From: Zerene cesonia
Lineage: Eukaryota; Arthropoda; Insecta; Lepidoptera; Pieridae
Reading direction: 5' to 3'
Assembly: GCF_012273895.1 (NCBI RefSeq)
Contig: NC_052114.1
Coordinates: forward strand, 7,917,927 to 7,981,926
Length of the DNA stretch: 64,000 nt
Part shown: piece after piece, positions 9,641 to 21,777 of the stretch
Layout of the letters: the number at the start of each line of letters is the position of its first letter
Position numbering within the stretch: the stretch's first letter is position 1
The notes under the pieces: model-generated
Seen by the model: only the letters and a program-made list of their open reading frames with translations
Databases searched by the model: none
Told to the model about the DNA's origin: nothing
Program-made: the position numbers and the translations under genes

Positions 9641-12600
9641 TTAGTTTGTATCCATTTTGGATTTTAAAGACTGGTAATATTCTGATAATACTTTCCACGC
9701 GGTCGGCGCCATGAATCCTTTTGGCGGTTCCTTGCCGGCCCGAGCAAGACCTTTGGGAAATAACATGACAAAGTTTATAGTCAATATCGTTTTAACAAAT
9801 CACTGAAGTACTAAAAAGACTTTAGGAATAAAAATTATTATGAATTCATGAAAAAAAAAAAAGAGGATAGGTACACAGCTATATACATCGCTTTACCTAT
9901 ATTTGTCTTATAAGTCAACACTTGTTAAAATTTAAATTATATCTTTAAGTATAAGATAGGTCGGAAATAAATTTCCCACCCCTTTTCTTAATTGTAAACA
10001 CGATGTTTCTGCAAGTTTGTAACTAGGAATCGTAATATATAATATTTAATTACCGTAACATTTATTACGAATGTCTCGTGATAATAATTACCTCTCATCC
10101 TTGTTCCAGATATGAAATCGAAATCTTCTTTTCTGGTAGGATCGAAGAACGCCATTTTGCCAACTGAAGCGTCGTAGGCGGCCACGCGGAATGGAATGAT
10201 CTAGAGTGAATAATGAAATAATAAAATTGGAATGTTTTTGCGGTTTTCTTATTGAACTAATCCAAACCAAACCAAGAAAATTTTACCAAAATGTATCTAA
10301 TTGAAACCTTGGAACCACCTAATAAGTCTCTTAAATTCTAGTGCCATAACGAGCAATACAGTTATGATCCAAATAAAAGTCTGTCTACTATCTCCACATC
10401 AGTATTGTCCATTCGCGTTCAGAGAATAGTGACACAGCCACGCTTCCCAGACCATTCGAATTTTAGAAATTATAAAGTCGAGTTCACAATGATCCTAGAG
10501 GGGCTGGGTGGGCAAAGTTCCCAAGAGCTCGCGAATGGAATACAAGTCGCCCCAATCTCCTCACCCCCGAACGGGAAGGAGGAAGAAGGGAGGGATTGGG
10601 TGGGTAAAGATCTACAGCTATGCTATGCACACAGCTACCTCCAGGTCGTTGAGTCCCGGCGCCACGGCGAGCAGCATGGCCCCGTGGCGCGGGTCGAACA
10701 GGTCCCCGGAGCCGTCCGGGTGCGGCAGCCCCGCCGGGTCGCGCCCCACTATGTAGTGGTTGGCGCCCGCGTTCATGCGGCACTTGGCGTGCCATTGCAC
10801 CTGGGAGTGAACACGTAATTGAGGGTAGTTATGAATTAATAAAATTTATTTTCATTTTTTTTTATTTGCGATTATTAAAAAAAGATTTCTTTTGTAAATA
10901 ATTGCAATTGAATGCAGCGAGCATTTACGTTTAAATCCTATTCGTATATACATTTTTTGGTATAAAGGTGTTCGCGAATAAACTTTGATATACTCGCTTG
11001 ATAAAATTCCATTACTATTGATCGATAAGTTGTATCGATGTAAATGTGCGTATCTGAACCCTTTTTTAGTTGAAATCAATATAAACATTTCTGTTTTCTC
11101 GTGGCTATAGAAGTAATACGCTGTGATGATAAAATTATCGTAGTGAATATGTTAATTCTAAAAGAAAGGTTAACATTTCTCTGTACTAAGATAAAAATTT
11201 GTGCTGAAATAGCGCCTCACCTCAGTGGGTCCCGCGTACATCATAGGCGAGGGGAATATAGCCAGCACGGTGGACTGCGGGTCCAATACACCTTCGTTGA
11301 GCACCGCCTTGTGCTGGTTTATACGGACCTCTAGCGGTACGTCGTCGTCTTTTGTCCAACCGCCTTGAAATAAAGACTTAATAAATATGTAAAACAATAT
11401 GTTATATGGAATAGCCCTTATCGAATGCTACTTACTAAGCAGAATGTGTCGTCTCTTACAAAATTTAACAAATGGAAGCAAGTAACAAAATGGATAAAAA
11501 TTTATACAATTCCTTAAGGAACTTAGGATAATTGAGATATTGAAAAAGTTTCCTTGACAACAACACATTTTTTTTATTTGGTTTCAACTGAACAACAATG
11601 ATATGGTAAGAAATACACAATATTTAGGAAAGTTTTCTTAATTAATAGCTGTGCCGCGTGGTTTCACTGTCCGGTAAAAGAAAGTATTTCTAAAGCCTAT
11701 GTGATGTATTATTTTGATACATAAACTACATCTTTGCCAAATATTATCAAATTCTCTAAAGCGGCGGTTTTTGCGTGAAAGAGTAACTACACATACCTAT
11801 GTCCATTCTCAGAAACTTTCACGTTTATATTATTAGGAATAATTTACCCAGAGGATGCAAAAGGAGTACTGGTTTCTTGTATCCCCTTTCGACGAGTTGC
11901 CGCTGCGTATCTTGCATCAGCAGAGCGTGCCCGTTGTGAATGGGATTGCGGAGCTAAAAATGATAATGTATACTTAAATCACAGTTTAATAATCCACGCA
12001 TTCGTTCAACGATAACGGTTAAACAGATCAATAGTTCGGGGGTTATGAGGCGAAAAGTGGGTGGAACGAGCCCGAACTACATACGCCATGTTGTTAGCAG
12101 TTCGGGACAGCATTAAGGACTACCGCGCGCATGTTTTAACTGTAGATAATGTTAAAGAATAATATCAATATTTAAAGCGTGAACCCATTTTTAGGCACAC
12201 AAGGATTTCTGTGTACAAAATCAGTTTAAGTGCATGGCAATACTTATTTGCATTAAATACCTCTGTAATGTTTCTTAGCAACATCAAGAACGATTGTGTC
12301 ATTAGTTGCGCAGTTATTCTAAATGGTTTTAGTATAATTTCTTCCTATTAAAAGTTAGCTATAAAATCATGATATATTTATAATTAGTAATTATTTTTTA
12401 AATAACAACGATCAAATAAAAAAATATGACTGAGTTTTTATTTGATCGCACGTGCGCACAAAATAAAACTCACGCATGCCCACAGATAATTAAAAATTTA
12501 TTACCAATAATTATATATTAAATTACAACGATCTTTCTTTTATTAATTTCTTGAAAAAATAGTAAAACACCTATTTATTGTGACCTTTTCGTAACAAACT

Positions 12601-15600
12601 TACCTGGAAAGCGAAAACGGCGTCCGCGTTCAACTCCCTGAACTTGCGGCGCAGCTCGTTGGGCGTGAGGCGGAACGCGTCGAGCCCGTCGTCCCAGCGC
12701 ACGCGCTCCAACACCTCCAGCGCGCCGCCCACCAGCCAGTCGCCGGCTTCCTCGATCATCTGTGGCATATATCTTTTATATAAAATTTAGTTACCAAACT
12801 CTATTGTCAGAATTTTAGTTAACAAACTCGAGCAGTTTGGGTATGTCTGAGAATTGGCCAACATCCATTTTTTCATACCCCTAAATGCTAAAATTAAGGA
12901 AAACAGCGTTTGTCGGGTAGTATTATTGTATTTATTTCTAACTCTCTAGTAGTATTACTACTATACCTAGTCTTGCCATAAATATTGTAATAAAGAAAAA
13001 AGAAAATTGTTAACTGCAAATAACATTTATTACNNNNNNNNNNNNNNNNNNNNNNNNNNNNNNNNNNNNNNNNNNNNNNNNNNNNNNNNNNNNNNNNNNN
13101 NNNNNNNNNNNNNNNNNNNNNNNNNNNNNNNNNNNNNNNNNNNNNNNNNNNNNNNNNNNNNNNNNNNNNNNNNNNNNNNNNNNNNNNNNNNNNNNNNNNN
13201 NNNNNNNNNNNNNNNNNNNNNNNNNNNNNNNNNNNNNNNNNNNNNNNNNNNNNNNNNNNNNNNNNNNNNNNNNNNNNNNNNNNNNNNNNNNNNNNNNNNN
13301 NNNNNNNNNNNNNNNNNNNNNNNNNNNNNNNNNNNNNNNNNNNNNNNNNNNNNNNNNNNNNNNNNNNNNNNNNNNNNNNNNNNNNNNNNNNNNNNNNNNN
13401 NNNNNNNNNNNNNNNNNNNNNNNNNNNNNNNNNNNNNNNNNNNNNNNNNNNNNNNNNNNNNNNNNNNNNNNNNNNNNNNNNNNNNNNNNNNNNNNNNNNN
13501 NNNNNNNNNNNNNNNNNNNNNNNNNNNNNNNNNNNNNNNNNNNNNNNNNNNNNNNNNNNNNNNNNNNNNNNNNNNNNNNNNNNNNNNNNNNNNNNNNNNN
13601 NNNNNNNNNNNNNNNNNNNNNNNNNNNNNNNNNNNNNNNNNNNNNNNNNNNNNNNNNNNNNNNNNNNNNNNNNNNNNNNNNNNNNNNNNNNNNNNNNNNN
13701 NNNNNNNNNNNNNNNNNNNNNNNNNNNNNNNNNNNNNNNNNNNNNNNNNNNNNNNNNNNNNNNNNNNNNNNNNNNNNNNNNNNNNNNNNNNNNNNNNNNN
13801 NNNNNNNNNNNNNNNNNNNNNNNNNNNNNNNNNNNNNNNNNNNNNNNNNNNNNNNNNNNNNNNNNNNNNNNNNNNNNNNNNNNNNNNNNNNNNNNNNNNN
13901 NNNNNNNNNNNNNNNNNNNNNNNNNNNNNNNNNNNNNNNNNNNNNNNNNNNNNNNNNNNNNNNNNNNNNNNNNNNNNNNNNNNNNNNNNNNNNNNNNNNN
14001 NNNNNNNNNNNNNNNNNNNNNNNNNNNNNNNNNGACAGATTCGAAATTCAAATGTAATATTTTTTTATAATTAAGTGTAACAGTATTTATGGCCAGACTA
14101 AGTATATAACCGTTGTTACTACAAGTTAGACCGCCTCCTTGGTACAGTGGTTTACGCGTGAGCGTAGACCACTGGGGTCCTGGGTTCGAATCCCAGTGGA
14201 TACGCACAAAAAATAATGTCTCGGTCTGACAGAACACAGGCTGATCACCTGTCCATAAGGAAATTCGATCAGTAAAACAAATGAATATCATATGGCATAT
14301 ACCATACCCCACTTGGAGACACAGGACTTCGCTTACTTACTACAATAAAAAAATCAAGTATGTTTTAATATTGTGTTGGATGAATAATTGTTTTTGAATG
14401 AAATTTCATTATACAAATAAAAATCAAAGTTACCCACCTTAATGTAAGGGTGGCCAGTGTGATAAATGCCAAACTGCCGACTGCATCTCTCCTGCTTCCT
14501 ATGCGGGTAGAATTCCGGCGACCGCAGCACGGCAACAGTCCTACCCTCATACACGAGAGCGATCGCTTTGGAACCGGTCATTCGTTCCTTGTCCTCCGTC
14601 TTAACTGGCAACACTATAGGCACTGATTGGTTGACGATAGTGCCATCGGACAGAGTTAGACAGTTGGAATGTAGTGCCTGAAAAAAATAAAAAGTTGAAT
14701 AAAAAAATTTATGTATATCCCATTGCGTTGATAAATAAACAATGAACTTATATTTTTCAAAGTATTATATTCAGTATGTCTTTACAGGAATAAAATTAAA
14801 TTGTGATTCAGTTGTTGAGTCTTTATGGGTTATAGAAACAAATGAAGTGATTATAAGTTTCTCTGGTATACATGTACCTAAAAATAGGTGAGTACTCACT
14901 TGTAAATATTCAATTTCCCTCATAAATCCTTTCAAGGGGTAAGCCCAACCTTCTGATAATACCTGCAAACAACAAATCATTGTAATTGACAACCAATTAG
15001 AGTGCGTCCATTAATTAAATGTCAATTTATTTCGATTAATTATTCACATTAAAACACAGCAATGTATATAAAAAATAGTGAATCAGCAGTTAAAAAGTAA
15101 GATTTTAATTAAAACTTCGACCAATCATATGCAAAAAAATATCTTAAATAAGTGCATATTTTCAATTTATTATGCCATTATCTTTATTATATAATATATT
15201 ATAAATCATCACTGTTTTATTACAGAATAGATAACATTCATTAAAAAAACCATCAAATTATACAGCTTATCATCACTGCAAACCCAATCTAGGTCATACA
15301 GGATTCTGATTTATGGTCTTATTACCCATCCTGGACGCTACGACTTCTAATTATAAAATCTCTCGTTAGTTTAAGGCCACATTATTTCCGAATAAATAAT
15401 AGATAATAAATAAAATATAGCTACAATTCTGTATAAGCTATTCAGCTACACGAGTATATAGATATATATAATAGCTTATAGAGGGACAAAACTTACTTGA
15501 ACCCATTGTAAGTCGAGCTTTGTTAGTTCAATCTGCGGCAGCCGTGCAGCTTCATCAATGGCACTGCTCAATCTATTGCCGTAGATGAAGAGTTCCTCCA

Positions 15601-18600
15601 CGCCAGATACGCTCTCGAAGTGGGGAATCACACCCTGGAAACAAGAAAATTCCAATGTGCCCACTAGTTGTCACTAGTTAAAAATTGTCTAGATGGCCGA
15701 TCCAAGTTTTAATTCCATGCAAGGGAAAACTGTGAAGCATAATTTATTATATATTAATGGCATTTGGAATTATTGTAGAACCTTAATCAAACATCTTTGT
15801 ATAAAGATTTCGCTTCTTCAGATAGTTAATTATATATTAGATGGATTGAAACACGCGTCATTCGTGGAATTTTTGATATGCCCATTTATTTGCCCTGCTA
15901 TAGGAACAAATCATCCAACTATTTTATTATTACCTTATTCTGTTGATAACATACCTGTTCCTCAAGCAGCTTTATAACCTCCATGGTGGATTCTTCAATA
16001 GACCGACCGACTGTTTCTATAACCAGCTCGGGAGCCTCCGGGCGCTCATACTCTTGGGTGATACCTGTGAATCCCTGAAAATCAACCATATATTATTGAT
16101 TTTTTTCATTAAATACAGAGATAAATGATAGAAAAACATTATGAGTATGCATAATTTATTTATATTTAATTGTAAACCTGTTCTTACACTAGAACAGAAT
16201 AATTATTATAAAAACTGAAATAGTTTAATATTCAATTACTTATTTTACATGTTTTATTATATTAGTATTAATTTATATTAATACCTAACTATAGAATAAC
16301 TAAATCATTACTATTACCGATTAATTTAACTTTAGACCGTAAAAAAACTTTTACAAGAAAGTTTGTCAGTTAAAAATAAACGGTATTTATATATATTTAT
16401 AGAATTGGTATTTGGTCATTTCATCACGAAATGTCTTTAAACTCAAAAGGGATGAAAAAAGGAGCAAACTTAATAATCAATTAATACACAATTTAGTTTA
16501 ATATTTAAACTAAATAATCTGTATTCACTGACTTATTACAATTAAAGTATATAAAAATGTTCTTGTCTCCTATAAAATTACCCATGTTGTAATCAACAAG
16601 AAAATATTTAAGGTTTTATTGACATTTAAAACGTTTTCCTTTTGATATGCATTGAAATTGTTTTATTACAATGCATATATTATTTAAATTTATTTAAATT
16701 GCTATTTTACAATATAACGAAAACGCATTGTTACGATTATAACAAATGCCTTTAAAATATTTATTTCTTTATAATACTTTATTGTAAAAAAACAGAAAGT
16801 AAATCTTATACAAAATAATGGCACAATGATATTTCGTACAAAAGGCGGCCTTATTGCTAGACGGCAATCTCTTCCAGGCAATCTGATATTCGTGGAATCG
16901 GTGAAAAAACTGTTTCGGAATTGTCTTTAAGATAACTGTAGTAGTTATACCGTAAGCCGTTTAGTTATTCATATCAACATTATAACAAAAAACGCACTTC
17001 CCAAAAAATCGCCAGCTATTGTGTGAATTAGTGACTAGTTGTATATTTCAAAAGGTACATTGATATATGTCTATGGAATGAATACAAAAACAAACCTTTA
17101 TTTGTCCCTCGCGGGCCTTTTTGTACAGCCCTTTGGTGTCACGCTGTTCGCACACTTCTAGCGGTGTGTCAATAAAAACCTCGAAGAACGGCAGATCCGA
17201 GTCTATATGGATGCGACGAGCTACCTCTCTATCCTATAATGAAGAAAATTAACAAACTAGGTAAGACCCATAAGGAACAAAAAATGTCATGATTCTGAGA
17301 AATTTTGAAAGAATAGAAAAAATTTCATCACGAAGCGGGATTCGAACCCGCGTTTCTTGCCTAACCGTCGCAACGCCTAGCCTCTCGGCTACCCGTGATC
17401 CCACCACAGTAATCGAATTTCCTCTACTCTTTCTTTGCAATTTTATTCTATTCTTTCAAAATTTCTCATTTATAAAGCATTACAAAGCTATATAACTAAA
17501 AATTAAACGTCATGATTCTTTTCTTATTTGAAAGCTAGTGCCTCCCATGTGGTTCTATTTAAATTTGGTTTAATTCGGACAACTTGAAGGCGGAAAGCTT
17601 TTTGTTAAAAACTAATTTCTAGCTACAGTAACATTCTATTGAGACATAACAGACTTAAACGTAAGCAGATCACCATCATGGACAGATCGGCTAACAGATA
17701 GACAGGTAAAGGTACCGAAAAAAAAATGAATCAGTTAGTTGCGATATCGAAAAAATTGCGTCGTAAGTTATTGAATTATCTTCTTCTCTTCTATGGACGA
17801 AACAAATACATAGTAAATCCCCTGAAATAATCACAAACAATTTTCCAAAACCATCTCTAGCACACTATTACATGTAAATATTGCATTATATACAATGTAT
17901 CATTTTATCGTGAAAAAACCTTGCAATGTAACCAGAATCAAGTTTTCCATAAACAGGTTTGCCGGCGACCCACACTTTAACACTGTATTTAGTAAAATAT
18001 GTTTGGGTACATTTGTAAATTCTCTTAAGTTCAATAACTCCTTCACTATCATCGCCATACATGCGAGATAAAGTTATTTCATGTCCTACTTATTTAATGA
18101 ATAACGATAAAATAAATCTGGAAGTTGAACAAGATTTAATGCTAATGGGTGTTAACGAACCTTATTTAAATAGCAATTGAACACGACAAGTCAAAGGCCA
18201 AAGCGATACGAGTTTGTAAATGGAGCTGGTGGGTCGGATGTTCTCTATTTTAAGACGCAAGGGAAATACGCGTATGTGTCATTTAGTGATAGGCCGATTA
18301 TAATAAGCATTCACATCTATACTTAATATTATAAAGCTCAAGAGTTTATCTGTTTGGTTGAAAGCGCTAATCTTAGGAACTGTTGATCCGATTTCAAAAA
18401 TGATTCCACGATTTATTGAGGAAGGCTTTAGGTTATATAACATCAGGTACTACGTGGGTAGAACCGCGGTGCACAGCTAGTGAAATAGTAGCAGAGTTGT
18501 GAGAGAGAGAGCCTTCCCCTTAGTTACCAATCTCTAGATACGATGTACATTATAAATCATTATTTAATACCTTTATCTTCTTTTACTACTGTGAAATAAA

Positions 18601-21600
18601 TATTATATTAGGAATTTTTAAAACATTTGGCCCCACCGAAATCCGATTATCTATGATAGCGAAGTGAGTTGAAAAAAATTTACACTCCAATGTAACTGAA
18701 AACACCTTTAATCCTGCGTTATCAGAATGACAATTCAATTTTGAACAATAAAAGGATAACAAAGGTTATATACCGAAAAAAATAAATATGTTATTTGCGA
18801 TCATGATAATTTTGCATCATTAGTTGACTTTCTTTATATTTTTATCATTTCATTGTATAGTGTTATTTTTAATTTTCAACTATAACATCTTCTGTTCGTA
18901 GATTAATGTATATTTTCAAAAGTCAATCGACCTTCTCAATTTAGTCATAAAACACAACAAACGTTTAAGGTCAAATAATATACTCATAATGATTACGGTC
19001 GATCTTAAACGTGAAGAGAAATCCACTAACGGCTCGATTTTAACCTTGCAGTAACACGAGCATAATTATAAAATTAAGATCTTTATGAAAACAAGTATTA
19101 AAATAAGTAAAAATTTGTAATAATAACACTATAAGAATACACATCTCAAGCATTAGCAGACTATTATAAAATGCTTGTCTCCGTATATCGTTTTGTACTA
19201 CCTATATATTTTAAACACCTATAAGAGTCGCAAAATTTATATTCAATTAACGCAATCACCCAATGCAAAACAAATAAAAAAATTAATCCCCGTTTCCGTG
19301 ATAAGTATTACTTATCAGAATCAATTACGCATTATGGGGGGCGTCGATTAATTACGTCAGGCGTCTTTTGATAATTTTCACCTCCGTTTTCTCGTAACTT
19401 TTTCATAGAAACGTCATCTACGTGATATTTGTGAGACCCCCGCTCCCCCAAGGGAAGATTATGTGAGATTTAACTCAACCTCCCTCTCCCTTCCTTGACC
19501 GCCTCACCTAATCGGACACCTAATTGGACACCCCCTATATCAAATAAAGCATACTGTCCATTAGAATATTACCTCCGCAAACGGGGACACGAAGCTGCAC
19601 AAACAAACGACGCCGCTATCCGCGAACAGTTTGGCAACCTCTGCCACTCGTCGGATGTTCTCTTCCCTGTCCTCTTTACTGAAACCGAGGTTCTTGTTGA
19701 GGCCCGTGCGGATGTTGTCGCCATCTAGACCGTATGCTGGGATGCCTGGAACATTGCCATTGTTATTTACCCACCTGCCGCTACAGTTGACTGGGATTTT
19801 TTTTTCTGTTGATTCGGAAGAAGCTAATAGGAAATGTGGCATATATTACCTACCCAGGAAAGTGGAAAAATGATTAAGTAATAGATAAATTATTCAACCT
19901 TTATTTAATACCGTTACAAACAATGAAACAGTAAAATATTTCCAATTAATAATTTGATACCTTATTCTCACTTAAGAAACATACCTAATTAAAGAAAGTG
20001 GCCTCATCATAATTACCTCGAGGCAAAAACTTAATGACTGTACGAACTAATACAAACCTACAATTTTATAAATAATTGGATAACGTAATAAGCTCTATGA
20101 TATAACTCTGTATTGAACTTTCCTAACATCTAATTTAAGATGATATAATATAAAACACGCTACAAGATTGCGCAGAATATCTCATTTCTTGTTTGTATAA
20201 AATACTTATGGACTTCTAGTTATTTTTTCAATCTAAAATTAGCACAAAATCTTATGCACTTTCTTAATCCCATACGGTTGAAGTCAAAGACCCTTTTTTC
20301 AAACAAGTTCCAAAAATTACATATTTGCCACTAAACACCAAAAATAGATCTTTAACTGATTATTTATTTTATTTAACAACTAGCGGTCCGCCCTGGCTTT
20401 AACCGTAGTACGTTTTTAATCTCTATAAAAACATTCATTGTGCCCTAACAAAAACGTATGAAAAGAATAACCGAATTAGTCGAGTCGAGTAGATAGAGTA
20501 GATAGCTTAAGAATCGAATAACTTTTAATAACATTAGATTTTCTTCTACTGAATCCTAAAGAATATAAATGATTTCTGATATAAATATGTGTGTGGACGC
20601 TATAATGTAACGGAAAATCGATTTAAGCTATAATTTGATGGAACAAACATTTTCTATTCAATATTTGTATTACAAATACACAATCGGAATTTACTAAACC
20701 ATGTAAAATTATAGAGTATAAAAAAATAAGTAGGTATTATTCGCAGTGTAAACAAACTTCGGTTTTATTGTAAAGTGTTATGGTCTATTTAAATCGTATA
20801 ATTATTATTACATCGTAAAATAGGCATTTAATAATGATCGTCGTAATAGTTAATCATATTTAATTAGAACGACATTTTTACTACAGAAAAAATATTAATA
20901 CATTTAGCTATACAGTATATTATTGACATTGTCTATTTATTGTTTTAAAATGGCTGCCTTGTGAGGAATTTTGCTGAGGCGGGATCGCGGGTGACCGAAT
21001 GACGCAGGTTCGAATCCCGCCTCGTTATCATAATTTTCTATTTTTTCAGAATTTCCCATTTATGAAGCTTATAAAGAACTAAAAATTTAATATGATTGAA
21101 TTGTTTTACAAGATAACTCGAACTTGAAACTTTGACGAGGTACTATAACTTCATTGTGGCCGTTAGAAATGCCTTGTCCGCTTTTAAGGCGTACAGAATA
21201 TGAAAAGGGTTGACGACAGGAATAAGGGAATGGACAGGGAAGGGTGAGGAAAAGTATACGGACCTCCGGTAAGTCAAAAACTACTCGGCCGATTCAAAAT
21301 TATTTTACCATGTGACGGAGGTGGCTTTTCCTTTTTCGATTAACATAGCGACTAATTATAACGAACTTCTTAAAACTTTGGAAATTTCCCGAAGCGTATT
21401 TTTATTTTTTAGGTACCTACTCGCCAATTATACCAATTGAATTTTAAATATTATCTTACATAGCTACACATTTTAATAAAATGCATTTATCTAACAAGTA
21501 ATTTATAAATCCTGCTATATAAGTACATGTCTTTAAAAACTGATGTCATTGAGATAACGCTTTACGACGTTAAATTTCAAATAAATAAAAATATTACCAC

Positions 21601-21777
21601 ACCTTTTGATACGAGGTACGCCTCCAACGCGAAGGCAATGCTAGTCTTCCCAGCCCCGCTGAGGCCTGTGAACCAAACAGTGCTCCCCCTAAAGGCCTTG
21701 CTGCCGAAGGCCCTGCTTCGCTTTGCTCTTGAAACTTGGTGTTTCTGTTCCACAACATTCGTCGCAACTTGCGCGCA
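9641..21777 (-). CDS. Papss: Bifunctional PAPS synthase (APS kinase + ATP sulfurylase), 13 core exons
   Basis: Exons in order: 21777-21603, 19745-19573, 17233-17096, 16074-15955, 15634-15497, 14962-14900, 14677-14438, 12759-12604, 11953-11848, 11363-11221, 10800-10639, 10200-10092, 9750-9641. They total 1833 nt, 610 residues plus stop, with all phases consistent. A first exon with the ATG is missing here (see 27741-27827 and 30867-30905). The enzyme makes APS from sulfate and ATP, then phosphorylates it to PAPS, the sulfate donor for sulfotransferases. The APS kinase half is first: P-loop GLSGAGKT at core residues 38-45, then DGDNIRTGLNKNLGF and FVSPFAE. The sulfurylase half follows: LDLQWVQVLSEGWAYPLKGF, the nucleotide-binding LRNPIHNGHALLMQDT, GGWTKDDDVPLE, FPSPMMYAGPTE, GRDPAG and ISGTRMR. 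The length matches animal PAPSS. Exons 12759-12604 and 10800-10639 are strikingly GC-rich beside their neighbours. Confidence 0.95.
13034..14033. other. Assembly gap (1000 N)
   Basis: Exactly 1000 N inside a PAPSS intron. The flanking exons (14677-14438 and 12759-12604) join in phase and match the family without missing residues, so no exon is lost here. Confidence 0.99.
14113..14345 (+). mobile_element. tRNA-headed SINE in a PAPSS intron
   Basis: Contains a polymerase III A-box-like stretch, TGGTACAGTGGTTTA, near 14120 and a B-box, GGTTCGAATCC, near 14182. They are spaced as in a tRNA and followed by a non-tRNA body and an A-rich end (caataaaaaaa). The head does not fold as a clean tRNA, so it is a SINE rather than a functional tRNA gene. 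The left edge is close to the gap, so full length is uncertain. Confidence 0.7.
17296..17468 (-). repeat. tRNA-like core flanked by 30-base inverted repeats
   Basis: Left arm 17296-17325 (tgagaaattttgaaagaata…) is matched in reverse complement by 17439-17468; the outer 23 bases are identical. Between them, on the minus strand at 17398-17328, is a 71-base tRNA-like sequence. It has a 7-base acceptor stem (TCACGGG/TTCGTGA with G-T pairs), a D-arm GCCGAGAGGC, and a perfect T-arm GCGGGTTCGAATCCCGC. The anticodon arm is degenerate. Related pieces occur at 20970-21100, 27628-27690 and 37060-37125, so it is a dispersed element. It could be a SINE with symmetrical ends or a MITE that captured a tRNA-like unit. 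Confidence 0.7.
18325..18485 (+). repeat. Short dispersed repeat fragment
   Basis: The block starts aatattataaagctcaagag and ends near ccgcggtgcacagctagt. A shorter relative lies at 57788-57905 (aatattataaagctgaagag … cgaaccgctagt). It lies in a PAPSS intron and has no coding content. It appears to be a degenerate non-autonomous retroelement end. Confidence 0.5.
20970..21100 (+). repeat. Second copy of the tRNA-like/inverted-repeat element, truncated
   Basis: GCGGGATCGCGGGTGACCG and GGTTCGAATCCCGCCTCG lie next to an arm resembling that at 17439-17468 (aattttctattttttcagaa…), followed by the same outer flank (catttatgaagc). The tRNA-like core is on the plus strand here, opposite to the copy at 17.3 kb. 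The D-arm/anticodon part is shortened and one arm is missing. Confidence 0.55.

Noticed and set aside
10405..10818. 137-codon plus-strand ORF
   Set aside because: Antisense of the GC-rich PAPSS exon 10800-10639; the minus strand carries the conserved protein.
14113..14190. Functional tRNA gene
   Set aside because: A and B boxes are present, but the cloverleaf is poor and a SINE body follows.
12894..14312. Open frames of 350-470 codons at this gap and the two other gaps (23557-24734, 39987-41132)
   Set aside because: They consist almost entirely of N; the flanking residues are from introns, a SINE or poly-C.
15693..15977. 94-codon plus-strand ORF
   Set aside because: Lies mostly in a PAPSS intron and overlaps exon 16074-15955 on the opposite strand; no domain recognised.
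17249..17440. 63-codon minus-strand ORF and a possible true tRNA gene
   Set aside because: The ORF only translates the tRNA-like repeat. The anticodon arm does not fold, and the unit recurs as a repeat, so it is not called a functional tRNA.
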